Source: Caldimonas brevitalea
GTDB taxonomy: Bacteria > Pseudomonadota > Gammaproteobacteria > Burkholderiales > Burkholderiaceae_C
Direction: 5' to 3'
Assembly (NCBI RefSeq): GCF_001017435.1
Contig: NZ_CP011371.1
Location: 2,108,001-2,172,000, forward strand
Length of the DNA stretch: 64,000 nt
The notes under the pieces are model-generated. The model was not told the origin of the DNA. It ran no database searches and worked only from the letters and a program-made list of their open reading frames with translations. Positions within the stretch are counted from its first letter, which is position 1. Every line of letters starts with the position of its first letter. Both the position numbers and the translations under genes were made by a program. Of this stretch, positions 57,578 through 64,000 are shown one piece after another.

Positions 57578-58957
57578 ATGACCCAGTCCGCATCCCGCCG
57601 CGAGTTCCTCAAGCGTGCCGCGTCCTTCGCCGCCCTCGGCGCCGGCGCGCCGGTCGCGCTCAACCTGGCCGCGCTCGGCGCCGCCTCGGCCCAGACCGCC
57701 GGCGACTACAAGGCCATCGTGTGCCTGTTCCTGCTCGGCGGCAACGACAACGCCAACACGCTCATCCCCTACGACACGGCGGCCTACAACGCCTATGCGG
57801 CGGGCCGCACCAACCTCGCGCTGCCGCGCGCGGGGCTGACGCCGATCACCGCGCCGGCGCTCGGTGGGCGTCAGGTCGCGCTGCCGGCCAGCCTGGCCCC
57901 GCTCGCGCCGCTATACAACGAGCGCCGCTGCGCTTTCGTCGCCAACGTCGGCCCGCTGGTCGCACCGACCTCGCTCGAGGACTATCGGCAGCAGCGGACC
58001 CACGTGCCCGTCAAGCTGTTCTCTCACAACGACCAGCAGTCCACCTGGCAGTCGTTCGCTCCCGAGGGTGCGCCATCGGGCTGGGGCGGCCGCATCGGCG
58101 ACCTGCTGGCCAGCCGCAACAGCCAGCGCAGCTTCACCGCCATCACCCTGTCGGGCAACACCGTGTTCCTCACCGGCACCACCGTGCAAGGCACGCGCGT
58201 CAACCCGGAAGGTGCGCTCGACGTGAGCCAACTGCACCCGCAGGGGCCGGCCGGGCAGCTGTTCGGCTCGTCGCAAGCGCTCAACGCCTGGCGCCAGATG
58301 GTCGCGACGACCGAGCGCAACAACCTGCTCGAACGCGAGTATGGGCAGGTGCGCCGGCGCGCCATTGCGGTCAACAGCCAGTTGGGCACGGCGCTGCAGG
58401 GCACCGCCTTGCCAGGCTCGGTGCAGTTCCCCGGCGGTGAACTGGGGCGGCAGCTGCAGATGGTCGCGCGGCTGATCGCCGCGCGCGCGTCGCTGGGCGC
58501 CGGGCGGCAGGTGTTCTACGTGTCGATCGGCGGCTTCGACCACCACAGCGGCCTGCTCGGCTCGCACCCGGACTTGCTGTCCGGCGTGGCGGCCGGCGTG
58601 GTGGCGTTCGACCGGGCCATGGTCGCGATGGGCTTGAGCCGCAACGTCACCTTGTTCAGCGCCTCCGAGTTCGGCCGCACCCTCGACTCCAACGGCGACG
58701 GTTCCGACCACGGCTGGGGCGGGCACCACTTTGTGGTCGGCGGGGCGGTGCGTGGAGGCGACGTCTACGGCCAGTTCCCGACCGTGGCCCTGCGCGGTCC
58801 CGAGGACGTCGGTCGTGGCTCGCTGTTGCCGACCACCTCGGTCGACCAGTATGCTGCGACCTTCGGCCGCTGGCTGGGGGTGAGCGACACTGACTTGCGC
58901 ACCGTCACGCCCAACCTCGGCAACTTCTCGACCCCTCACCTGGGCTTCCTGACCTGA
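57578..58957 (+). CDS. DUF1501 family protein with Tat signal
   Basis: 459 residues, 10 bp after the DUF1800 gene. Twin-arginine signal peptide SRREFLKRAASFAALGAG, so it is exported folded to the periplasm. DUF1501 features: VCLFLLGGNDNANTLIPYD, SLAPLYNERRCAFVANVGPLV and FSHNDQQSTWQS, then YVSIGGFDHHSG and LFSASEFGRTLDSNGDGSDHGWGGHHFVVGG, a sulfatase/phosphatase-like metal site with several His and Asp. Its function is not established; it always travels with DUF1800 and the pair probably works as one complex on the cell surface or periplasm. Confidence 0.92.
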   Translation: MTQSASRREFLKRAASFAALGAGAPVALNLAALGAASAQTAGDYKAIVCLFLLGGNDNANTLIPYDTAAYNAYAAGRTNLALPRAGLTPITAPALGGRQVALPASLAPLAPLYNERRCAFVANVGPLVAPTSLEDYRQQRTHVPVKLFSHNDQQSTWQSFAPEGAPSGWGGRIGDLLASRNSQRSFTAITLSGNTVFLTGTTVQGTRVNPEGALDVSQLHPQGPAGQLFGSSQALNAWRQMVATTERNNLLEREYGQVRRRAIAVNSQLGTALQGTALPGSVQFPGGELGRQLQMVARLIAARASLGAGRQVFYVSIGGFDHHSGLLGSHPDLLSGVAAGVVAFDRAMVAMGLSRNVTLFSASEFGRTLDSNGDGSDHGWGGHHFVVGGAVRGGDVYGQFPTVALRGPEDVGRGSLLPTTSVDQYAATFGRWLGVSDTDLRTVTPNLGNFSTPHLGFLT

Positions 58958-58969
58958 GCCCCTGCTGCG

Positions 58970-59167
58970 ATGCGATTGTTGCTTGCGATCTTTCTGCCTT
59001 TCACGGTGTTCTTCACCATCGGCCGCCCCCTCGCCGGGGTCATCTGTTTGATCCTGCAGGTGACCTTGATCGGTTGGTTGCCGGCGGCGATCTGGGCGGT
59101 CTATGCCCTCAATGAGTACAAGACCGACCGCAAAATCCGCGAGGCGCTGGCGCGGCACCGCGGCTGA
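58970..59167 (+). CDS. YqaE/Pmp3-type small membrane protein
   Basis: 65 residues with two helices: MRLLLAIFLPFTVFFTIGRP and VICLILQVTLIGWLPAAIWAVYAL, then a charged tail. This matches the Pmp3/YqaE family (two-helix proteins linked to membrane potential and stress in yeast and plants). It starts 12 bp after the DUF1501 gene, so it may share that transcript. Confidence 0.75.
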   Translation: MRLLLAIFLPFTVFFTIGRPLAGVICLILQVTLIGWLPAAIWAVYALNEYKTDRKIREALARHRG

Positions 59168-59336
59168 CCGTTGACGAAGCTTCGATTCCCGCTTCTGTCA
59201 CCGGCAGCCGAAACAGGCGTCGCCCGGGCCGGCTGGCACCGGTTCCACTTTTGCGCGCCGCAGATGCCCGCCGGCCGTCGCCTGAGATCTCCTGTGTGTC
59301 AGCGACCGGGCGCGACCGCTATACCGTTACCGCACC

Positions 59337-62162
59337 TCAACGGAACAAGACAGACGCGCTTTCGTTGTCTTGCAACCATTCGCGAAGATCCGACAGGACG
59401 CGCTTGTCGACCGATGTGTTGCACAGGCGGCTCGCATCGGAGAGCGGCGACAGTTTGACGCTCTGAGAGTCGCGCCCCATGTCGCTCGGGGTGCCGCCGA
59501 CACGCTTGGCCACGTAGTAACGGGTGGACGAAGTGCTGCGGTCATAGTCGCCCAGGTGCCCCACCAGCTCGACATGCAACCCCGTCTTTTCGTAGACGCT
59601 CTTGACGGCGTTGGCTCGCAGCGGGATGGCCGACTTATGACCGGCCTTCGGGAAGGTGTGCTCGACACCGGCGAAGTGATCCTTGGGCTCCGCCAGCCAC
59701 ACCCGTCCGTCGGGCTCGACGATCAGCGCACCGGATGCCGCCTGCAGTCCCTTGGCGGGCTTGAAGACAGGGTCGACGAACGGAATGTGTCGCGTCTTGA
59801 TGTGCGCCCACTCTGCGTCTGTTTTCGGTGCCTTCCAGGAAGCAAGGTCAACGCCGTGCAGCTTGCCGCCGATCTCGATCTCGGGGTCACGCTCGAAGGT
59901 ATGCACGGCGCTGCGGTCGAGCAGCGTCGCCTGTGCCTTGGCGGCCCTGCGGTCGTCTTCGAGTTTTGTGCGCAGGTCGTCGATGATGCGGCGGTCGACG
60001 CCCATGTTGCAGAGCCGCTGCGCGTCCTCCAGCGTCGCCAGCTTCATGCTCTGCGATTCCCAGCCCATGTCGGACGGCGAGCCACCGACGCGTTTGCCGA
60101 TGTAGTAGCGCGTGGTCGATGTCGTGCGGTCGTAGTCGCCGAGCATGTCGGTGATCTGCACATGCAAACCGGTTTCCTCATAGGCCTCCTTCATCGCGTT
60201 GGCCTTCAGCGAGAGGTCGGCTTCGAGCTTGCCTTTCGGCAGTGAATGCTCGGTGTCGGCGAAGTGATTGCTGGGCTCGGTGACCCAGATCCGGCCGTCG
60301 TCTTCGACGATCAGGATGCCGGACGCGGGCTTGCGGCCGGACGCCACCTTCATCTTCGGCTCGCTGAACGGCGCGGACATGTGGTCCGACAGCGCCTGCC
60401 ATTCCGGGTTGGACGTCGGCGGGTGCGACCATTTCTTGAAGGGCACGCCCGCGTGCTCGCGCGGCACCTTGCTGCCCGGGGTCACCGTGACGGTGCTGTT
60501 CGCGTGCTTCCAGTGCGACGAGGGCGAAGGCCGGGTCGGGTGGTGCAGGACCTTCAGCTTTCCGTTCTCGTCCGGCTTGGGGTGGAAGTGCGGCAGCCCC
60601 GCGTCCAGCTCGGCGACGAGCCAGTTCTTCCGGGCGATCAAGGTATCGGCCAGGGACTTGCGCTCGTCCTTTGATCCCGGGCCTTGTGTCATGCAAAGCT
60701 GCCTGACGAGGGCGTCGTCCACGTGCTTCAGCTGCGTGATGCCGGCCTCGATTTCGCTTCGGCGCAGGTGACGGAAGGCCTGTGCGCTTTGCCGGTTCGG
60801 CCCGTCGAGCAACGTGACGATCTCCTTCGCTTCGGGGCCAAACGCCGCGCCCTTCGGCGCACCCTGCGCGCGGTAGAGCAAGGCGCCGCCCGTGTCGATG
60901 CGCACGGCGTTGTTGTCCTTGTCGACCTTCAGGTTGTCGAACTCGAGCCCGATCACGTCCCAGTTGGCCAGCCATGCGTCGGCGACGAAGCCACGGTGCA
61001 AACCATGGATCCTGCCGTTCGCGCCGGCCATCGCGTGCACGTCCATCATCCGCGACGCCAGGGCCGGTTGTCCGCCCCGCGTCACATGCTCGATCTGGGG
61101 CGCCTTGATATTCAGCATCGAATACAGCTGCGCCGCCAAGGCCTCGTTCTTCAGGTGATCGGGCGACCCTTGCTTGACATACCAGCGCACGCCTTCGGGG
61201 TCCCTGAAGATGCCGCCGACATTGGAGCCGAGTTGCTTGCTCTCCTGGACCCATTTGTCGGTGGCGCGGGGCTGACCGGCCACTTCAGACCAGGGCCGGC
61301 CGTAGGCCACCATGTCGATGGCATAACCACCGGGGGCCGGCTTCATGCCCCGAATTTCATAGCGATTGGTGATGTCGAGAACGATCTCATGTTCGCTTTC
61401 GATCTTCCCGGTGCCCGGCAACATGCTGGTCCGCAGCGTCACACCCTTTGCGCCGTTCTGATAGCTCTCCGGCCGGCCGCCGAAAACGGTGATGTTCAGC
61501 ATGACGGCCGACTTCTGAGCCGTCTCTTCGGCCTTTGCGAATGCCTTCGCGATGGGCGCATAGGTGGTCGTGCTGGCCACACCGGTGCCAGTGAAGCTGC
61601 CGTCCGTCCGACGGAATCCATGGATCAAGGAGTGCGCCACGCTGCGACTCGAGATCCCCGGCGGCGTCTTCAGCACGGTGGCCAGAATGCTGTCCGGCAA
61701 TGACAACCCGCGGTGGACCAGTTTCGATCCGCCTCGTGGGGCGATGTCGACCGAATACAACGGAATGGTGTTGCGCAGTTCGGCGAACTGTGGCCGTTCG
61801 CAGGCGCCGGTCGTGTAAAGCGTCAGCAAGTCGTGGAAGTGGCGGCCAGCGTCGGAGTGCAGCCCTCTCTCTTGCGCGTCGACGAGCGCCAGTTCTTCGT
61901 CGGTCTTGAAGGCCGCCTTCATGGACACCCCCAGTTTCGCCAGCTTCGCCGCGTCGGCTCCCCGGCCCTTGGACGTGAAGTTGGTTGTGCGGCTGGTCGT
62001 GCCCAGCTTGGGGAAATTGGACAGCGGCCCGACCGTCGAGAACAGCGGCGCCGGTTTGAACTTGCCCGGGTCGGCAGCGCTTTTCGGCGCCGCCGACTGT
62101 GAGGCGGAAGGATCGAACTGTGCGACAGGGGCGTGATGTCCGGCGATCTTTGGTGGGGGCAT
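59337..62162 (-). CDS. Putative secreted multidomain effector: ADP-ribosyltransferase-like, kinase-like, and two Nudix-like domains
   Basis: 941 residues, no signal peptide; a Pro/Ala/Ser-rich N-terminus (1-60) as in type III effectors. Residues about 90-290 look like a mono-ADP-ribosyltransferase with the R-S-E triad: R151 (LVHRGLSL), S197-T-T (GVASTTTYAPIAKAFA) and E257-x-E259 (ESEHEIVL). Residues about 305-520 resemble a HipA/PI-kinase-like fold: GSNVGGIFRDPEGVRWYVK, DAWLANWDVIGLEFDNL, VRIDTGGALLY. Two tandem units (about 555-735 and 755-935) contain Nudix-like boxes: first PKGKLEADLSLKANAMKEAY then EETGL (658-666), which keeps most catalytic residues, second KSVYEKTGL (854-862), which lost them. 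A PIP-box promoter lies upstream. The domain calls come from motifs alone; the kinase-like one is the least certain. Confidence 0.75.
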   Translation of the reverse strand: MPPPKIAGHHAPVAQFDPSASQSAAPKSAADPGKFKPAPLFSTVGPLSNFPKLGTTSRTTNFTSKGRGADAAKLAKLGVSMKAAFKTDEELALVDAQERGLHSDAGRHFHDLLTLYTTGACERPQFAELRNTIPLYSVDIAPRGGSKLVHRGLSLPDSILATVLKTPPGISSRSVAHSLIHGFRRTDGSFTGTGVASTTTYAPIAKAFAKAEETAQKSAVMLNITVFGGRPESYQNGAKGVTLRTSMLPGTGKIESEHEIVLDITNRYEIRGMKPAPGGYAIDMVAYGRPWSEVAGQPRATDKWVQESKQLGSNVGGIFRDPEGVRWYVKQGSPDHLKNEALAAQLYSMLNIKAPQIEHVTRGGQPALASRMMDVHAMAGANGRIHGLHRGFVADAWLANWDVIGLEFDNLKVDKDNNAVRIDTGGALLYRAQGAPKGAAFGPEAKEIVTLLDGPNRQSAQAFRHLRRSEIEAGITQLKHVDDALVRQLCMTQGPGSKDERKSLADTLIARKNWLVAELDAGLPHFHPKPDENGKLKVLHHPTRPSPSSHWKHANSTVTVTPGSKVPREHAGVPFKKWSHPPTSNPEWQALSDHMSAPFSEPKMKVASGRKPASGILIVEDDGRIWVTEPSNHFADTEHSLPKGKLEADLSLKANAMKEAYEETGLHVQITDMLGDYDRTTSTTRYYIGKRVGGSPSDMGWESQSMKLATLEDAQRLCNMGVDRRIIDDLRTKLEDDRRAAKAQATLLDRSAVHTFERDPEIEIGGKLHGVDLASWKAPKTDAEWAHIKTRHIPFVDPVFKPAKGLQAASGALIVEPDGRVWLAEPKDHFAGVEHTFPKAGHKSAIPLRANAVKSVYEKTGLHVELVGHLGDYDRSTSSTRYYVAKRVGGTPSDMGRDSQSVKLSPLSDASRLCNTSVDKRVLSDLREWLQDNESASVLFR

Positions 62163-62281
62163 GGGCGTACTCCAGGCTCGAACGGGTGACAGGTGTTCCG
62201 CGTCGACTGTCTTGAACGGAGCGAGTCGGCCAGCCGACCCAACGCGCGGAGTTCTCGATGCGGTTCTGAGGTGACGGTTCG

Positions 62282-62344
62282 ATGCTAGGAGTCGACCTAC
62301 CCGGCGCGATGCTGCCGGGGCGACGTTTCATCAGCGTTTGCGAA
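62282..62344 (-). promoter_or_regulatory. PIP-box promoter of the multidomain effector gene
   Basis: On the minus strand: TTCGC (62344-62340), 15 bases, GTCGC (62324-62320), then 32 bases, then a -10 hexamer TAGCAT (62287-62282) fitting YANNNT. One mismatch in the second half-site. The start codon lies about 115 bases further on. In Xanthomonas and Ralstonia this layout is bound by HrpX or HrpB and marks type III effector genes. Confidence 0.65.
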
Positions 62345-62483
62345 GCGGAATGTCGCCGGACACGAGGGGTACTTGAAATGACGCGCGCTGAGCCGCGGGC
62401 ACGGTCAGGGTGCGCCCAGTACGACCCTGGCCAGCTCCGTGTCCGGACTGTGGTGGTACCGATTCCATTTTTCCGCGACCCTC

Positions 62484-62545
62484 TTCGCCCCGTCGTGCAT
62501 CGCTTCGCTCGGTCGGAGGGGCGAGGGGTGTCACCGTCCTACGCT
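62484..62545 (+). promoter_or_regulatory. Perfect PIP-box promoter of the serine-rich protein gene
   Basis: TTCGC (62484-62488), 15 bases, TTCGC (62504-62508), 31 bases, then -10 hexamer TACGCT (62540-62545). Both half-sites, the half-site spacing and the distance to the -10 box match the canonical PIP box exactly. The ATG is 50 bases beyond. Confidence 0.75.
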
Positions 62546-62595
62546 GGGTTGCCTGGCCAGCACATCCCATCCATTGACTTCAAAAGGAACCCAGC

Positions 62596-63645
62596 ATGAC
62601 TCGCACATCCGGCTATCCAGGCCCGTCGAGCTACGGCGGCCCCTCCAGTTACTCCCAAGGCGGATCGCCCTCATCTTCGTCGTCTTCTCAAGGCCCGGCG
62701 TACTCGCACTCACGCTCGCGGCATTCGTCTCACGGCGGGCACTCCTCTTTGCAGCCCCGGTCGCCGGCGCTGTCGTCCAGAGAGCCTTCCCCGTCCGCGG
62801 CCTACGGCTCGTCGAGCCACCGCGGGATACGGCCGCATTCGGAAGATGTCGGCGAGCAGTTCTTGCTAAACCTCCCGGATCGAGGCCACACCGTGGCCAC
62901 TTATGACGGGCAATCGAGCCGGCCCGGCTACTACCGCTTCACGACCAGCCACGGCGAGGAACTGCGGGTGCCCCGGGAGATGGTCCTGGGCTACCGGCCC
63001 AGGGTGGCGCATATGCACCCGCCGGGGGAGATCCGCCCGCCCGAGGAGAACCTGGCCGACCGATCCCATGTCAACCTGTCCGACGGCAATCTTTCCTACT
63101 CGCTGGCGCAGATCCGCCACGACCGGTCGCAGGCCGACCGGATCGCCGCCACCACGTACGGGCCGCACTCGCAACACCAGGACTACCAGGACAACGCGCA
63201 CCAGCTGAACATGCTCGGCGTGCCGATCGTGCCCAACGTCGACATGGCCGCTCCCTCGACGGCAGGCCGACTCGGCCATCTGCCGCCCGACGCCCACATG
63301 CACTTCCAGATGCCGCGTGTGCCGCAAGGCACGTCAGGCTACTCGACGCAGCGCCTGGTGCACGACACCTTGGGCATGCCGCACCAGATGGGCGCGCCCG
63401 GGATGACGGTGAGCATCACGGCCCCCGATCCGTCGCAGTACAACCGACCGGGCACCCACAACCGCATCTACGGACTGGAAAACGGCAGCGCGGCCCAAGG
63501 CACGTACATGCACCAGACGTCGGCCGTCAGCGGCGCCGACCAGCATCTGGAGCAGTACGGCTATGAGCACAGCCAAACGACCACCAACCAGTCGACCAGT
63601 GCGGCCGACTATCGGCGGACCTACGGCTACGAGTACCGGCGCTGA
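62596..63645 (+). CDS. Putative type III effector with Ser-rich N-terminus, no recognised domain
   Basis: 349 residues, AAAAGGA ten bases before the ATG. The first 75 residues are extremely rich in Ser, Gly, Pro and Tyr, poor in acidic and aliphatic residues, which is the usual look of a type III secretion signal region. The rest (QFLLNLPDRGHTVATYDGQ, ELRVPREMVLGYRP, LADRSHVNLSDGNLSYSLAQI, HQLNMLGVPIVPNVDM) has no family I know and no signal peptide or membrane helix. The C-terminus is Thr/Ser/Tyr-rich. The perfect PIP box in front and the divergent effector-like gene are the main reasons for the call. Confidence 0.6.
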   Translation: MTRTSGYPGPSSYGGPSSYSQGGSPSSSSSSQGPAYSHSRSRHSSHGGHSSLQPRSPALSSREPSPSAAYGSSSHRGIRPHSEDVGEQFLLNLPDRGHTVATYDGQSSRPGYYRFTTSHGEELRVPREMVLGYRPRVAHMHPPGEIRPPEENLADRSHVNLSDGNLSYSLAQIRHDRSQADRIAATTYGPHSQHQDYQDNAHQLNMLGVPIVPNVDMAAPSTAGRLGHLPPDAHMHFQMPRVPQGTSGYSTQRLVHDTLGMPHQMGAPGMTVSITAPDPSQYNRPGTHNRIYGLENGSAAQGTYMHQTSAVSGADQHLEQYGYEHSQTTTNQSTSAADYRRTYGYEYRR

Positions 63646-63759
63646 TGAGGTGCGGCGCCCGGGCAATCGTCTGGCCTCAGGTGTCAGCGATGGGCCCCGG
63701 GCGTCACCACCGGCGCATCCCTGCCGGCCCGGGCCCCTTGCCCGGCGCCGGCTTTGCTT

Positions 63760-64000
63760 TCAAGGCGCTCCCAACGCTGCGGTGGCCAGCTCGGTGTCCA
63801 TGTACTCGGTCAGCTGGCGCAGCCGGCCGTCGACGATCCGGAACACCATGCAGTAGTCGTTGTCGTAGCGCTTGCCGGTCTTGGTCGTCACCTCGCCGCT
63901 GCACTCGACCACCACATGCTCACCCTCGGCGATGAAACGGTGCGCTCGGTTCACATAGGTGTCGGCGAACCGTTCGAACAAGGGCCGCAACAGGTCGCTC
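63760..64000 (-). CDS. SnoaL/NTF2-like protein, N-terminus off the window
   Basis: About 80 C-terminal residues are present; the frame is still open at base 64000, so the start lies outside. The sequence RPLFERFADTYVNRAHRFIAEGEHVVVECSGEVTTKTGKRYDNDYCMVFRIVDGRLRQLTEYMDTEL fits the SnoaL-like/NTF2-like ketosteroid isomerase-related family, which forms a cone-shaped pocket. Substrate unknown. A TTG at 63990 could be taken as a start, but the conserved family sequence begins further upstream. Confidence 0.75.
   Translation of the reverse strand, partial: SDLLRPLFERFADTYVNRAHRFIAEGEHVVVECSGEVTTKTGKRYDNDYCMVFRIVDGRLRQLTEYMDTELATAALGAP

Noticed and set aside
53791..57663. 1290-residue minus-strand frame
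   Set aside because: Only its last 128 codons, the tautomerase, are real; the rest is antisense to the GH5-DUF1800 gene.

Overview
The window is high-GC DNA with dense coding and strong third-position GC bias. The gene families (Burkholderiales-type T6SS layout, NirB/NirD/NirC, a PEP-CTERM protein, a DUF1800/DUF1501 pair) point to a betaproteobacterium of the order Burkholderiales, probably near the Rubrivivax/Leptothrix/Caldimonas group. That placement is an inference from gene content; no rRNA or marker gene is present.

Layout. 1-730: the tail of a MetQ-like lipoprotein gene and a truncated haemoglobin. 777-10749 (minus): one giant gene built from about 380 copies of a 24-bp/8-residue repeat, ending in an EF-hand-like calcium-binding domain. 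As read it carries one nonsense codon and one single-base frameshift. 11405-36893: a complete type VI secretion system. tssA is on the plus strand; ompA-like, tagF, tssM, an unknown membrane protein, a PAAR spike tip and a TagX-like M15 peptidase are on the minus strand; tssL-tssK-tssJ are on the minus strand; and lipoprotein-tssB-tssC-hcp-tssE-tssF-tssG-clpV are on the plus strand. Between tssA and the rest sit a small endonuclease/exonuclease/phosphatase-fold protein and a toxin-antitoxin pair whose toxin looks broken. 36942-45502: a vgrG cargo island (short leader ORF, vgrG, DUF4123 chaperone, VasX-like pore-forming effector, DUF6708-like membrane protein, small coupled membrane protein).

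45681-46376: an intact second toxin-antitoxin pair. 46603-50437 (minus): a nirB-nirD-nirC operon for nitrite uptake and assimilatory reduction to ammonium. 50438-51656: about 1.2 kb with no gene I can support. 51657-54177: a PEP-CTERM exported protein, a SAM-dependent methyltransferase and a tautomerase. 54475-58957: a GH5-DUF1800 fusion lipoprotein followed by its DUF1501 Tat partner. 58970-59167: a Pmp3/YqaE-type small membrane protein.

59337-63645 is the most unusual part. Two divergent genes each have a PIP box (TTCGC-N15-TTCGC type) and a -10 hexamer at the 31-32 bp spacing used by HrpX/HrpB-controlled type III effector promoters. The minus-strand gene encodes a 941-residue protein with an ADP-ribosyltransferase-like domain, a kinase-like domain and two tandem Nudix-like domains. 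The plus-strand gene encodes a protein with a serine-rich N-terminus and no recognised fold. I read these as candidate type III effectors, which implies a type III system elsewhere in the genome. The window ends in a SnoaL/NTF2-like gene that runs off the edge.
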